A stretch of DNA of 64,000 nucleotides from JACCZR01 sp963830065 (GCA_963830065.1 CAWHLA010000009.1:62001-126000), one strand, 5' to 3'; counted from the first letter of the stretch, positions 46,777 to 56,159 are shown. Notes: generated from the letters alone by a model not told the origin. Program-made: numbers and translations.

Positions 46777-49088
46777 GCGCCGGGGTGGCCCCGCCACCGC
46801 TGGCCGCGCCGTCGCCGCCCGCCGCTGCGCCCGGGCCCGAGCCCGGTCCCCCGGAGCAGCGGGACGCCCTCCCCGTCCGCGTCGCGGCCTTCGCCGCCCT
46901 GCTCGCCTTCGCAGTGGGTCACTGGGCGACGCTGGTCTCCGGCCCGCCGGCGCTGCGCATGGCCGCGCTGGTCGTGTTCCTGACCGCCGGCGGCGTTGCG
47001 CTGGCCTGGCTGGGCCGGATCCCGATGGGCCGCCACGCCCGCGCGCTGGCCTGCGCGGGCGTGTCGGTGGCGACGCTGGTCGGGGGCATGGTGATCACCG
47101 GGCTCGCGGTGCGCCTCTTGTGGCCGGGCAACTGGGACGACCTGGCCGACCAGCTCGACCGCGGGCTGTCGGCCATCCACACCGTCAGCTGGCCCCTGTC
47201 GGGCCGCGGCGACGCGGTGCGCTTGGTGGTACTCCTGGCGGCTCCGCTGCTGGGCGGCATCGCCGCGGTGCTGGCCTTCTGGCCGGCTCGCCGTCACGGC
47301 GCTCTGCTCCGGGGACTTGCGCTCGTCTCGCTGCTCGTGCTCTACGGCACCGCGGTCACCGAGCACGACCTCGGCCGCCCGCTGCTGCGCGGCGCGGTCC
47401 TGCTGCTGCTCGTGGCGGCGTGGCTGTGGCTGCCGCGACTCGCACCGCGGGAAGCCGCCACCGGCACGGTCGCGGTGCTGGTGGTCGGGTTCCTCGCGCT
47501 GCCTCTGTCGGCCGGGCTGGACGCCGACTCGCCGTGGTGGGACTACCGCTCATGGAACTGGTTCGGGGGAGAGGCCGATGTGGCGTTCGACTGGAACCAC
47601 TCCTATGGCCCGATGACCTGGCCCCGCGACGGCAAGACCCTGCTCAACGTCGAGACGTCCAAGCCGGCCTACCTGAAGGCCGAGACCCTCGACCGCTTCG
47701 ACGGCCGACGATGGGTGCGCGCCGCCGACGGCGGGGACGGGCGACCCGCCGGCGAGCTGCCCGTGCTGGCCTCCAACCGCTGGGAGCAGCGCCTGAGGGT
47801 GACCGTACGGGCGCTGCGCAGCGACTTCGTGGTGACCACCGGCACGCCGCTGGCGATCAGCGGCGCCGACCCGGTGACATCCAGCGCCGACGGCACGGTG
47901 GCCAAGCTCGGCGATCCACTCGAGAAGGGCGAGTCCTACTCGGTGCGCGCCTATGTCCCCGAGCCCCGGCCCGCGGAGATGCGCTCGGCCGAGCCCGGGA
48001 GCGAGGGCCCGGGGTCGAGCTACTTCTCGGTGGCGGCGCGCTACACCGGCATCACACTGCCCGCGACCGCCGCGCCCGGGCCGGGGGCCTCCCGGCCGGT
48101 CTTCGTCCCGCCCCGCGGCCTGCCGGGAGTCGACGGCTCCCGGGACGCCGCCCGCGAGCTGTCGGGGTCGCCCTACCGGCGCAGCTATCGCCTGGCCCGG
48201 CGCCTGACCGCCCGGGCGCCGACCACCTTCGACGCGGTGCGCGGCGTGGAGCGCTACCTGGAGCGCAGCATGCGCTACGACGAGCGGCCACCGGAGCGCC
48301 AGTTCCCGCTCGAGTCGTTCCTGTTCCGGGACAAGATCGGCTACTGCCAACACTTCTCCGGCGCCATGGCGCTGCTGCTGCGCATGTCCGGCATCCCCAC
48401 CCGGGTGGTCTCCGGCTTCTCACCGGGCGTGCGCGACGCCGAGAACCGCGACGAGTACCGGATCCGGGATCTCGACGCCCACTCGTGGGTCGAGGTCTAC
48501 TTCGCGGGCATCGGCTGGGTCACGTTCGATCCCACACCCCCGGTGGCGCCGGCTCAGTCCCAGGCCGCCGGGTTCGATCCCCTCTCCGGCGCCGAGCGCG
48601 ACGCCGACTCCGCCAACTCGGCGGACAGCCCCGCTCCGCGGGGGGATCGCCCCGGCGACCAAGCCGCGCAAGCGGGTGGCGGCGAGGGCGGGTCGGGACT
48701 GAGGACCCTGCTCATCGGCCTGGCCGTCCTGGGGGCCGTCGCCGCGGCGTTCGTGGGTGGCAGGCGGCTGCGCGCGGTAAGGAGCCTCGGCCCTCGCGAG
48801 GCAGCCGAGGCCCGCGTCCGAGAGCTGGAGCGCGCGCTGCCGCGGCTGGGCCTCCCGCTCGGCCCGGGCGCGACCCTGACCACGGTCGAGCGCACGCTCC
48901 GCGAGGCGGCCAAGCCCGCCGCCGCGCGGTACGCCGCCCGCCTGCGCGCCCACCGCTTCGCGGCGACCGGAGCCGACCTGCCCGGCAGGGCCGCGCGCCG
49001 GGCGCTGCGCCGCGACCTGGGCGGCCGGGGCCTGCGCCGCCGGCTGCGGGCCTGGCGCGCGCTTCCGCCCGGCGGCCCCCGGATTTAG
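46773..49088 (+). CDS. Transglutaminase-like membrane protein (TgpA family)
   Basis: A 771-residue protein. A Pro/Ala-rich N terminus, five to six membrane helices (about 35-250), an extracytoplasmic region, then a transglutaminase-like domain with Cys525 in GYCQHFSGAM, His570 in DAHSWVEV and Asp586 in WVTFDPTPP. A further helix (LLIGLAVLGAVAAAFVGG) and a C-terminal DUF4129-like tail follow. This matches the TgpA/DUF3488 layout. Possibly acts in envelope protein crosslinking or proteolysis. ATG in ATGA. Confidence 0.9.
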   Translation: MSAGVAPPPLAAPSPPAAAPGPEPGPPEQRDALPVRVAAFAALLAFAVGHWATLVSGPPALRMAALVVFLTAGGVALAWLGRIPMGRHARALACAGVSVATLVGGMVITGLAVRLLWPGNWDDLADQLDRGLSAIHTVSWPLSGRGDAVRLVVLLAAPLLGGIAAVLAFWPARRHGALLRGLALVSLLVLYGTAVTEHDLGRPLLRGAVLLLLVAAWLWLPRLAPREAATGTVAVLVVGFLALPLSAGLDADSPWWDYRSWNWFGGEADVAFDWNHSYGPMTWPRDGKTLLNVETSKPAYLKAETLDRFDGRRWVRAADGGDGRPAGELPVLASNRWEQRLRVTVRALRSDFVVTTGTPLAISGADPVTSSADGTVAKLGDPLEKGESYSVRAYVPEPRPAEMRSAEPGSEGPGSSYFSVAARYTGITLPATAAPGPGASRPVFVPPRGLPGVDGSRDAARELSGSPYRRSYRLARRLTARAPTTFDAVRGVERYLERSMRYDERPPERQFPLESFLFRDKIGYCQHFSGAMALLLRMSGIPTRVVSGFSPGVRDAENRDEYRIRDLDAHSWVEVYFAGIGWVTFDPTPPVAPAQSQAAGFDPLSGAERDADSANSADSPAPRGDRPGDQAAQAGGGEGGSGLRTLLIGLAVLGAVAAAFVGGRRLRAVRSLGPREAAEARVRELERALPRLGLPLGPGATLTTVERTLREAAKPAAARYAARLRAHRFAATGADLPGRAARRALRRDLGGRGLRRRLRAWRALPPGGPRI

Positions 49089-49124
49089 AACGGCTTACGG
49101 CCTGATGACGACACTCTCGAACCT

Positions 49125-50327
49125 GTGAACCGCGCTGGATCCATTCTCTCGGGCGTTCTCGGCGGCCTGATCGTGCTCGTCGTCGGCGCCGTGCTCATCG
49201 CCACCGACGTGATCGATACCGGTGACTCGACCCGCGAGGTCGTGCGCCAGCAGCCGATCCAGTCCGGCTCCTCCGAGGAGGGAGAGGGACGCACGGTCTC
49301 CGACATCTACCGCCAGGAGGGCAAGGGGGTCGTGTTCATCGAGGCGCGCGGCGTACAGCGCGAGAGCGGATCCCCCTTCGGTGACGAGAGCCAGGGCACC
49401 GCGACCGGCTCCGGCTTCGTGGTCGACCGGGAGGGAACGATTCTCACCAACGCCCACGTGGTGGAGGGCGCCGACAGCGTGACCGTGCGCTTCGACGAGA
49501 AGGGCGACCGGATCGACGCCAAGGTTCGGGGCCGCGACCCCTCTACCGACCTCGCGGTGCTGAAGATCGACCCCGCGCAGGTCGACGGCCTCCAGCCCCT
49601 CCCGCTCGGCGACTCCAACGACGTGAGGGTCGGCGACCCGACCATCGCGATCGGCAACCCCTTCGGCCTCGCCCGCACCGTCACCACCGGCATCGTCTCC
49701 GCCAAGCAGCGCCAGATCGAGGCGCCCAACGGCTTCCAGATCTCCAACGTCATCCAGACCGACGCCTCGATCAATCCGGGCAACTCGGGTGGCCCGCTGC
49801 TCGACGCCGCCGGCCGCGTGATCGGCATCAACTCGCAGATTGCGACCGGGTCGGGCGGCAGCGGCTCGGTGGGCATCGGCTTCGCAGTGCCCGTCGACAC
49901 GGCCAAGAAGCTGCTGCCGAGCCTGCGCGAGGGCGAGCGCATCGAGCGCGGGTACCTCGGGGTGGAGATGGCGCCGGTGACCGACAGCATCGCCTCGGCG
50001 CTCAAGCTGCCGGTCGATCAGGGCGCGCTGCTGCAGGCCGTCGTCCCTAACGGCCCCGCCGACAAGGCCGGGCTGCGAGGCGGACGCCGGCCGACGAGCG
50101 AGGGCATCCGCGCAGGCGGCGACCTGATCGTCAAGGTCGACGGCAAGGAGGTCAAGGATCCCGACGACGTGGCCGCTGCCATCGAGGGCCGCAGGCCCGG
50201 CGACCAGGTCCAGATCGAGTACTACCGCGGCGACGAGCGCAAGACGGTCACCGTGACGCTGACCAAGCGCCCGGCGAAGCTGAGCAGCCCGAGCTCGCAG
50301 GAGCAAAGCCCGCTCCCCACGCCCTAG
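49125..50327 (+). CDS. HtrA/DegP-type serine protease with PDZ domain
   Basis: A 400-residue envelope protease. One N-terminal membrane anchor (ILSGVLGGLIVLVVGAVLIA), trypsin-like domain with His111 (TNAHVV), Asp142 (STDLAVLK) and Ser221 (NPGNSGGPLL), then one PDZ domain (RGYLGVEM to GDQVQIEYYRG). Probably extracytoplasmic protein quality control. GTG start; no clear TANNNT box at 6-7 nt, so it may be read from the transglutaminase gene 37 nt upstream. Confidence 0.94.
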   Translation: MNRAGSILSGVLGGLIVLVVGAVLIATDVIDTGDSTREVVRQQPIQSGSSEEGEGRTVSDIYRQEGKGVVFIEARGVQRESGSPFGDESQGTATGSGFVVDREGTILTNAHVVEGADSVTVRFDEKGDRIDAKVRGRDPSTDLAVLKIDPAQVDGLQPLPLGDSNDVRVGDPTIAIGNPFGLARTVTTGIVSAKQRQIEAPNGFQISNVIQTDASINPGNSGGPLLDAAGRVIGINSQIATGSGGSGSVGIGFAVPVDTAKKLLPSLREGERIERGYLGVEMAPVTDSIASALKLPVDQGALLQAVVPNGPADKAGLRGGRRPTSEGIRAGGDLIVKVDGKEVKDPDDVAAAIEGRRPGDQVQIEYYRGDERKTVTVTLTKRPAKLSSPSSQEQSPLPTP

Positions 50328-50333
50328 TCGGCG

Positions 50334-50339
50334 TAACCT
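50334..50339 (+). promoter_or_regulatory. -10 box (TAACCT) for leaderless trpF
   Basis: TAACCT ends 6 nt before GTG 50346, so the distal trp genes have their own promoter. Confidence 0.6.
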
Positions 50340-50345
50340 CAGGCG

Positions 50346-50996
50346 GTGACCCAGGTCAAGGTCTGTGGCATCACCCAACCCGGCGACGCGGAGGCGGCCG
50401 CTCAGCTCGGCGCCTGGGCGCTGGGCATGATCTTCTGGCCTCAGAGCCCGCGGGCCTGCACGCCCGAGGCCGCCGAGGAGATCGGCCAGTCGCTCAAGCG
50501 CACGACGGAGCTCGCCGGGGTGTTCGTCAACGCGACCCTTGACGAGGTGGCCTTCCTCGCCGACCGCTGCTCACTCACCCTGCTCCAGCTGCACGGCGAC
50601 GAGGGGCCCGCCTACTGCCGCGAGGCCGCGCGGCGCACGGGTTGCCGGGTGATGAAGGCGGTACAGGTCAGCTCTGCGGCCTCCGTCGACGGCCTGCGCG
50701 CGTTCCCCACCGACTTCCACCTGCTTGATGCCCATGTCCCGGGTAGTCGCGGGGGCACCGGACAGAGCTTCAACTGGGAGCTGGCCCGCCGGGACCGGGG
50801 CCTGACTACCCCGCTGATCCTGTCTGGAGGGCTGACGCCGGACAACGTGGGGGAGGCGATCGCCGCGGTGCACCCGTGGGGGGTCGACTCCGCCAGCGGG
50901 ACCGAGTCCGCTCCGGGCGTGAAGGACCCGGCCCGGCTCGAGGCGTTCTTCCGGGCTGTCGAGGCGGCCGACTCGTCGCCGGTCGCAGCAGCGTGA
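50346..50996 (+). CDS. trpF: Phosphoribosylanthranilate isomerase
   Basis: A 216-residue TIM barrel: VKVCGITQPGDAEAAAQLGAWALGMIF (catalytic Cys), LLQLHGDE, FHLLDAHVPGSRGGTGQSFNW, LILSGGLTPDNVGEAI, GVDSASGTESAPGVKDP. Makes CdRP for TrpC. Overlaps trpB by GTGA. Confidence 0.95.
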   Translation: MTQVKVCGITQPGDAEAAAQLGAWALGMIFWPQSPRACTPEAAEEIGQSLKRTTELAGVFVNATLDEVAFLADRCSLTLLQLHGDEGPAYCREAARRTGCRVMKAVQVSSAASVDGLRAFPTDFHLLDAHVPGSRGGTGQSFNWELARRDRGLTTPLILSGGLTPDNVGEAIAAVHPWGVDSASGTESAPGVKDPARLEAFFRAVEAADSSPVAAA

Positions 50997-52159
50997 GCAC
51001 CGCGGTCGAGCGGCGCTTCGGCCCCTACGGCGGGCGGTACGTGCCGGAGACGCTGATCCCCGCGCTGGACGAGCTCGAGCGCGAGTGGGCTGCCGCGCGC
51101 ACCGATCCCGACTTCCAGGCCGAGCTCGATGTCCTGATGACGGACTACGCCGGCCGCCCGACGCCGCTCTACCGGGCGCCCCGGCTGAGCGAGGCGGTGG
51201 GCGCCACCGTTCTGCTCAAGCGCGAGGACCTGCTCCACACCGGCGCGCACAAGGTCACCAACGCGCTGGGCCAGGCGCTGCTGGCTCGCCGCATGGGCAA
51301 GCAGCGGGTGATCGCCGAGACGGGCGCGGGCCAGCACGGCGTCGCCTCCGCGACCGCCTGCGCCCTGCTCGACCTCGAGTGCGTGGTCTACATGGGGACG
51401 GAGGACATGCGCCGCCAGCGCCCCAACGTGGAGCGGATGAAGCTCCTGGGCGCCGAGGTGGCGCCGGTGGAAGCCGGCGCCCGCACGCTCAAGGAGGCGG
51501 TGAGTGCCGCGATCCGGGACTGGGTGGCCAACGTGGCCACCACCCACTACGTGATCGGGTCGGCCGTCGGCCCCGCGCCGTACCCGGCCCTGGTGCGCGA
51601 CCTTCAGCGGGTGATCGGCGACGAGGCCCGGGCCCAGGTGCTCGAGACGTGCGGGCGGCTGCCCGACCGGGTCATCGCCTGCGTCGGCGGGGGCTCGAAT
51701 GCCATCGGCACCTTCACCGCCTTCCTCGGCGACGCGGACGTCGACCTGATCGGCGTCGAGGCCGCGGGGGAGGGCCTGCAGGGCCGGCGGCACTCCGCGC
51801 CACTGACGACGGGCGCCCGAGGGATCCTGCACGGCGCGATGTCGGCGGTGCTCCAGGACGAGGAGGGCCAGATCCTCGAGGCCCACTCGGTCTCCGCCGG
51901 CCTGGACTACCCGGGCTCGGGGCCCGAGCACGCCTTCCTGCGCGACGAGGGGAGGGTGCGCTACGTGGGGGTGGAGGACGCCGACGCGCTGGCCGCCTTC
52001 CGCCGCACCGCCGAGCTGGAGGGGATCCTGCCGGCGCTGGAGCCCGCCCACGCGATCGCATGGCTGCTGGGCCAGCCGGGCAGCGGCGGCATCGAGCTGC
52101 TGACCCTGTCGGGCCGCGGCGACAAGGACCTCGCCGAGGTCCTCGCGCTCAGCGAGTGA
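50993..52159 (+). CDS. trpB: Tryptophan synthase beta chain
   Basis: A 388-residue PLP enzyme joining indole and serine. FGPYGGRYVPETLIPAL start, KREDLLHTGAHKVTNALGQAL with the PLP lysine, ETGAGQHGVASATACALL, VGGGSNAIGTFTAFLGD (phosphate loop), HSVSAGLDYPGSGPEHAFL. GTG start in GTGA. Confidence 0.97.
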   Translation: MSTAVERRFGPYGGRYVPETLIPALDELEREWAAARTDPDFQAELDVLMTDYAGRPTPLYRAPRLSEAVGATVLLKREDLLHTGAHKVTNALGQALLARRMGKQRVIAETGAGQHGVASATACALLDLECVVYMGTEDMRRQRPNVERMKLLGAEVAPVEAGARTLKEAVSAAIRDWVANVATTHYVIGSAVGPAPYPALVRDLQRVIGDEARAQVLETCGRLPDRVIACVGGGSNAIGTFTAFLGDADVDLIGVEAAGEGLQGRRHSAPLTTGARGILHGAMSAVLQDEEGQILEAHSVSAGLDYPGSGPEHAFLRDEGRVRYVGVEDADALAAFRRTAELEGILPALEPAHAIAWLLGQPGSGGIELLTLSGRGDKDLAEVLALSE

Positions 52160-52932
52160 GCGGCCAGGACCGCATAGCCGAGGCGTTCGCCTCCCACGGC
52201 AAGTCGGCGGCGCTGATGCCGTACCTCATGTCGGGCTTCCCGGATCACGGGACTTCGATCGAGGCGGTGAACGCAGCGGCCGATGCCGGGGCAGACCTGA
52301 TCGAGCTGGGTGTGCCGTTCTCCGACCCCCTGGCCGACGGCCCGGTGATCCACGCCGCGGCGACGTCCGCTCTGGAGGCCGGCGCCACCCCGATGCGGGC
52401 CCTCGAGGTGTGCGAGTCGGTGGCGGCGAGGCTCCCGGTGGTGCTGATGGTCTACGCCAACGTGGTGGTGGCCGCCGGCCCGGATCGCTATGCCCAGCGC
52501 GCCGCCGCCGCGGGCGCCGCCGGGCTGATCGTGCCCGACCTGCCGCACGACGAGGCCGCGCCCCTCCGCGAGGCCTGCGACGCCGAGGGGCTGGCGCTGG
52601 TGCCGCTGGTGGCGCCCACGTCGACCGCGGAGCGGGTCGCTGCCGTGGGAGCCGATGCGCGCGGCTTCGTCTACACCGTCTCGCTCAGCGGCACCACCGG
52701 CGAGCGCGCGGAGCTGCCGCCGGGGCTCTCACTGACGGTGGCCGGCGTGCGCGCCGCGACGCAGCTGCCGGTGGCGGTGGGCTTCGGGATCTCGGGGCCT
52801 GACCAGGCGCGCACCGTCGCCGGGCTGGCCGACGGGGTGATCGTCGGCAGCCGGGTGGTACGCGCCGCCGGAGAGGGCGGCGCCGGGGCGGTGGAGGAGG
52901 TCGTGGGCGAGCTCGCGGCCGCCCTGACCTGA
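52156..52932 (+). CDS. trpA: Tryptophan synthase alpha chain
   Basis: A 258-residue TIM barrel: LMPYLMSGFPD, IELGVPFSDPLADGPVIH (catalytic Glu), GLIVPDLPHDEA (catalytic Asp), FVYTVSLSGTTGERAELP, VGFGISGPDQA. Partner of TrpB. GTG start in GTGA. Confidence 0.97.
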   Translation: MSGQDRIAEAFASHGKSAALMPYLMSGFPDHGTSIEAVNAAADAGADLIELGVPFSDPLADGPVIHAAATSALEAGATPMRALEVCESVAARLPVVLMVYANVVVAAGPDRYAQRAAAAGAAGLIVPDLPHDEAAPLREACDAEGLALVPLVAPTSTAERVAAVGADARGFVYTVSLSGTTGERAELPPGLSLTVAGVRAATQLPVAVGFGISGPDQARTVAGLADGVIVGSRVVRAAGEGGAGAVEEVVGELAAALT

Positions 52933-52946
52933 CCGGGCGTGCTTGG

Positions 52947-52952
52947 TATGTT
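52947..52952 (+). promoter_or_regulatory. -10 box (TATGTT) for leaderless NTF2-like gene
   Basis: TATGTT ends 6 nt before GTG 52959. Confidence 0.55.
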
Positions 52953-52958
52953 CGCGCC

Positions 52959-53516
52959 GTGGCTGAGACCGAGACTGCGACACCCAAGGAGAAGCCCAAG
53001 CGCAAGCCGCCCAAGCGCAAGCAGGTGGAGGAAACGGCCCGGCGCTACTTCGCCGCCCTCCAGGCCCGCGACGCCAAGGCGATGGCGGCCTGCTGGAGCG
53101 AGGACGGCGTCGAGGACATCGTCCCGCTGCGCGTGATGCGCGGTCCCGAGGAGGTCCGCGAGTTCTTCGCCGGACTGTTCGGCGCCATGCCGGACGCCGA
53201 GACCACGGTCCACAACGTGGTCGCCTCCGAGCGCCAGGCGGCGGTGGAGTGGCGGACGGTCGGCACCTTCACCGGCTCTCCCTTCGAGGGAGTCGAGGCC
53301 ACCGGCGGCCGGCTCGAGCTGCGAGGGCTGGACCTGCTGGAGATCGAGGACGACCGCATCCTCAAGAACACGGCCTACTTCGACAACGCCGCGTTCATGC
53401 GCCAGCTGGGGATGCTCCCTCCGCAGGACTCGGGGCCCGAGCGCGCGATCAAGACGGCCTTCAACACCGTGAACAAGGTCAAGCGCACCGTCGCCGAGAA
53501 GCGCGGCCCGCGATGA
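52959..53516 (+). CDS. NTF2/SnoaL-like protein with basic N terminus
   Basis: A 185-residue protein. A Lys/Pro-rich leader (KEKPKRKPPKRKQ) is followed by an NTF2-like domain (ETARRYFAALQARDAKAMAACW, GPEEVREFFAGLFGAMPD, TVHNVVASERQAAVEWRTVGTF, LELRGLDLLEIEDDRI) and a short C-terminal helix. The fold is that of polyketide-cyclase or steroid-isomerase-type proteins; ligand unknown. Overlaps the next small gene by ATGA. Confidence 0.8.
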   Translation: MAETETATPKEKPKRKPPKRKQVEETARRYFAALQARDAKAMAACWSEDGVEDIVPLRVMRGPEEVREFFAGLFGAMPDAETTVHNVVASERQAAVEWRTVGTFTGSPFEGVEATGGRLELRGLDLLEIEDDRILKNTAYFDNAAFMRQLGMLPPQDSGPERAIKTAFNTVNKVKRTVAEKRGPR

Positions 53517-53722
53517 TCGTGCTCGTCACCTTCACGGTCGGCCTCGTCATCTGGGTGGCGGGCTGGGCCTTCGGGCTCAAGGCGTTCGATGTCTTCCTGC
53601 TCACGGTCTTGATGACGGTCACGGCGGCCGCGGCGCACATCATCCGCCCGCACCTGGACCGCGTCCTGGGCCGCAAGACCGCGCCGGACTCGCTGGGCCC
53701 GCCGACGGCGCCCGGCAGCTAG
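53513..53722 (+). CDS. Small two-helix membrane protein
   Basis: A 69-residue protein with two predicted membrane helices (IVLVTFTVGLVIWVAGWAFG and FLLTVLMTVTAAAAHII) and a short polar tail. Too short and generic to name. It is coupled to the NTF2-like gene by ATGA, so the two probably act or are regulated together. Confidence 0.6.
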   Translation: MIVLVTFTVGLVIWVAGWAFGLKAFDVFLLTVLMTVTAAAAHIIRPHLDRVLGRKTAPDSLGPPTAPGS

Positions 53723-53733
53723 CCCGCAGCAGC

Positions 53734-54765
53734 TCAGCCGAAGAAAGTCGACGCGACGTCGAACTCGGCGTCTGGCACCGTCCGCAGCTCGGACACGGCG
53801 TCCGCCAGCTTCACCAGCTCGATCTTCTGACCGTGCAGGGCGGCCATCGTGCCCCATTTGCCGGAGTCCGCGGCGTCGATCGCGGCGATGCCGAAGCGGG
53901 TGGCCAGCACGCGGTCGTAGGCGGTCGGAGTGCCCCCGCGCTGGGTGTGCCCCAGCACCGTGGCTCGCGTCTCGTAGCCGGTGCGCGACTCGATCTCGCC
54001 CTCCAGGCGCGGCCCGATCCCACCGAGCCGCTCGTGGCCGAACTCGTCGGTACCGGACCTGACGGTCTCCATGGTGCCCTCGCGGGGCACCGCGCCCTCG
54101 GCCACCACCACGATCGAGAATCAGCGGCCACGGGAGTGGCGGCGGGAGATCAGCCGGCACACCTCGTCGATGTCGAAGGGGCGCTCGGGGATGAGGATCA
54201 CGTCCGCCCCGCCGGCCAGGCCGGAGTGCAGAGCGATCCAGCCCGCGTGGCGGCCCATGACCTCCAGCAACATCACCCGGTTGTGGCTCTCGGCCGTGGT
54301 GTGCAGACGGTCGATGGCCTCGGTGGCCACCTGCAGGGCGGTGTCGAACCCGAAGGTCTGGTCAGTGGCGCCGAGGTCGTTGTCGATGGTCTTCGGCACG
54401 CCCACCACCGGCACCCCGTGATCGTCGTGCAGCCGCGCGGCCGCCCCCAGTGTGTCCTCGCCGCCGATGGCTATCAGCCCGTCCACCCCCAGGGCAGCCA
54501 GGTTCTGCTTGAGCTGCTCGGGCCCGCGGTCGCGCTTGAATGGGTTGGTCCGGGAGGTGCCGAGGATGGTGCCGCCGCGCGGGAGGATCCCCCGCGTGGA
54601 CTCGATCGTCAGCTCGAGGTACTCGTTTTCGAGGGGGCCACGCCAGCCGTCGTAAAACCCGACGAACGCGTGGCCGTGGTGGTCGATGCCCTTGCGAACG
54701 ATCGCCCGGATGGCGGCGTTGAGTCCCGGGCAGTCCCCTCCGCCGGTCAGGACCCCGATGCGCAC
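53734..54765 (-). CDS. pfkA: 6-phosphofructokinase with an in-frame TGA
   Basis: A 343-residue PfkA frame that is complete except for a TGA at codon 215 (54121-54123). Upstream: VRIGVLTGGGDCPGLNAAIRAIV, GGTILGTSRTNPF, IAIGGEDTLGAA, PKTIDNDLGATDQTFGFDTA (catalytic TIDND), EVMGRHAGWIAL. Downstream in the same frame: FSIVVVAEGAVP, RATVLGHTQRGGTPTAYDRV. No frame change is needed, so a single base substitution explains it. GTG 54765 fits a TAGATT box 7 nt upstream; a frame extends to 54813. GGD at the phosphate loop favours ATP-dependent PfkA, but PPi dependence is not excluded. Confidence 0.9.
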
Positions 54766-54772
54766 GCGGGGC

Positions 54773-54778
54773 AATCTA
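54773..54778 (-). promoter_or_regulatory. -10 box (TAGATT) for leaderless pfkA
   Basis: Minus-strand TAGATT followed by 7 nt and GTG 54765, divergent from livK. Confidence 0.55.
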
Positions 54779-54800
54779 CTCCTTAGCTTTGCGAACGGAT

Positions 54801-54806
54801 TAGGAT
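54801..54806 (+). promoter_or_regulatory. -10 box (TAGGAT) for livK
   Basis: TAGGAT lies 37 nt before the livK TTG. Unlike its neighbours, livK thus has a leader of about 30 nt carrying a strong ribosome binding site. Confidence 0.45.
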
Positions 54807-54832
54807 GCGCCAAGTCCCAGCAGGAACTATTC

Positions 54833-54838
54833 AGGAGG
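54833..54838 (+). promoter_or_regulatory. Shine-Dalgarno sequence of livK
   Basis: AGGAGG ends 5 nt before TTG 54844 and decides that start over the in-frame ATG at 54805, which overlaps the promoter. It is one of the few strong ribosome binding sites in the window. Confidence 0.7.
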
Positions 54839-54843
54839 GAAAG

Positions 54844-56136
54844 TTGCGAATCAGGTTGGCAGTACTCGGCTGCCTCCTCGGACTCTTTGTTCTAGGCGTG
54901 AGCGCCTGCGGCAGTGACGACGAGGGTGGCGGCGGCGAAGGCAGTAGCTCGGAGCCGATCCAGGGCAATAACTTGACGATCTACTCGAGCCTGCCGCTAC
55001 AAGGCACCTCGAAGGGTCAGTCAGAAGCAGTCATCAGCGGCGAGAAGCTGGCGCTCAAGCAGTCCGGCAGCAAGGTTGGCAAGTTCAACCTGAAGTACGT
55101 CTCGCTCGACGACTCGACCGCTCAGAACCCGGGCACCGCGGACGAGGGCCAAACCGCCCAGAACGCCCGCAAGGCCGTCCAGGACAAGACGACGATCTTC
55201 TACCTCGGAGAGTTCAACTCCGGCGGGTCCAAGGTCTCGATCCCGATCCTGAACAAGGCCGGCATCCCACAGATCAGCCCCTCGAACACCTACGTGGGAC
55301 TGACCGTGGCTCAGCCTCCGGGCACCGAGCCGGGTGAGCCGCAGAAGTACTACCCCGCGAAGACCCGCACGTACGCCCGAGTCGTCCCGAAGGACGACAT
55401 CCAGGCTGCCGCGCTCGTCGCGACGATGAAGGAGGACGGCTGCAAGAGCGTCCACATCTTCAACGACAAGACGACCTACGGCGCTGGCCTCGGTAAGAAC
55501 ATCGAGTCGGCGGCCAAGGAGCAGGGCCTGACGGTCGAGGGCAACGACGGCACGGACAAGAACGCGCCGAACTACCGCTCTCTGGCCGCGAAGGTCAAGG
55601 CCGACTGCTTCGTCGGCTCCGGCGTGACGGGCGAGAACTACGTCCAGGTGTTCAAGGACGTCGCCGCCGCGAACAAGACGGCGAAGCTCTACGGACCGGA
55701 TGGCGTAGCCGAGAAGGCGTTCTCGAACGCCAAGGAAGGCGGTATCCCCGCCGACGTTGCGGCACGCACGAAGGTCACGGTCGCCACTCTCGGGTTGGAG
55801 GAGTTCAAGAAGCGGAACAACCCGCAGGCGGAGAAGTTCTTCGCTGACTTCGACAAGGAGTACAACGACACGAACCCCGACCCGTACGCGATCTACGGCT
55901 ACGAGACGATGAAGCTCGCTCTCGACACCCTGAAGGCCGTGGGCGACAAGGCCAACGACCGCTCTGCGGTCTCCAAGCAGCTGTTGTCGGAGACCAAGAA
56001 CCGCCAGAGCGTTCTCGGCGAGTACTCGATCGACAAGAACGGCGACACCTCGCTCACTGATTACGGCCTGTACGTGATCAAGGGCGGCGAGCCGACGTTC
56101 TCGAAGGTCATCAAGCCACAGTCGGGCGGCAACTAG
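54844..56136 (+). CDS. livK: Branched-chain amino acid ABC transporter substrate-binding lipoprotein
   Basis: A 430-residue periplasmic-binding-protein-type receptor of the Leu/Ile/Val family. Signal peptide with lipobox VSAC (Cys22), then a Gly/Ser linker and the type I fold: IYSSLPLQGTSKGQSEAVISGEKLAL, FYLGEFNSGGSKVSIPILNKAGIPQISPSNTYVGLT, VVPKDDIQAAALVATMKEDG, YAIYGYETMKLALDTLKAVGD. Captures branched-chain amino acids or related ligands. Codon use is less GC3-extreme than neighbours, perhaps from high expression. Confidence 0.92.
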   Translation: MRIRLAVLGCLLGLFVLGVSACGSDDEGGGGEGSSSEPIQGNNLTIYSSLPLQGTSKGQSEAVISGEKLALKQSGSKVGKFNLKYVSLDDSTAQNPGTADEGQTAQNARKAVQDKTTIFYLGEFNSGGSKVSIPILNKAGIPQISPSNTYVGLTVAQPPGTEPGEPQKYYPAKTRTYARVVPKDDIQAAALVATMKEDGCKSVHIFNDKTTYGAGLGKNIESAAKEQGLTVEGNDGTDKNAPNYRSLAAKVKADCFVGSGVTGENYVQVFKDVAAANKTAKLYGPDGVAEKAFSNAKEGGIPADVAARTKVTVATLGLEEFKKRNNPQAEKFFADFDKEYNDTNPDPYAIYGYETMKLALDTLKAVGDKANDRSAVSKQLLSETKNRQSVLGEYSIDKNGDTSLTDYGLYVIKGGEPTFSKVIKPQSGGN

Positions 56137-56159
56137 CCGACCGCCTGGCGAGACGGATG

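Noticed and set aside
46047..49105. Long open frames of about 1000 codons overlapping the DUF58 and transglutaminase genes
   Set aside because: The frame from 46047 becomes the real transglutaminase only at ATG 46773; the frame ending at 49105 is Arg/Pro/Ala-rich with no recognisable domain.
54121..54123. TGA recoded as tryptophan or selenocysteine
   Set aside because: TGA ends many clearly complete genes in this window (for example proA, nadD, trpE), and no selenocysteine is known in phosphofructokinases.
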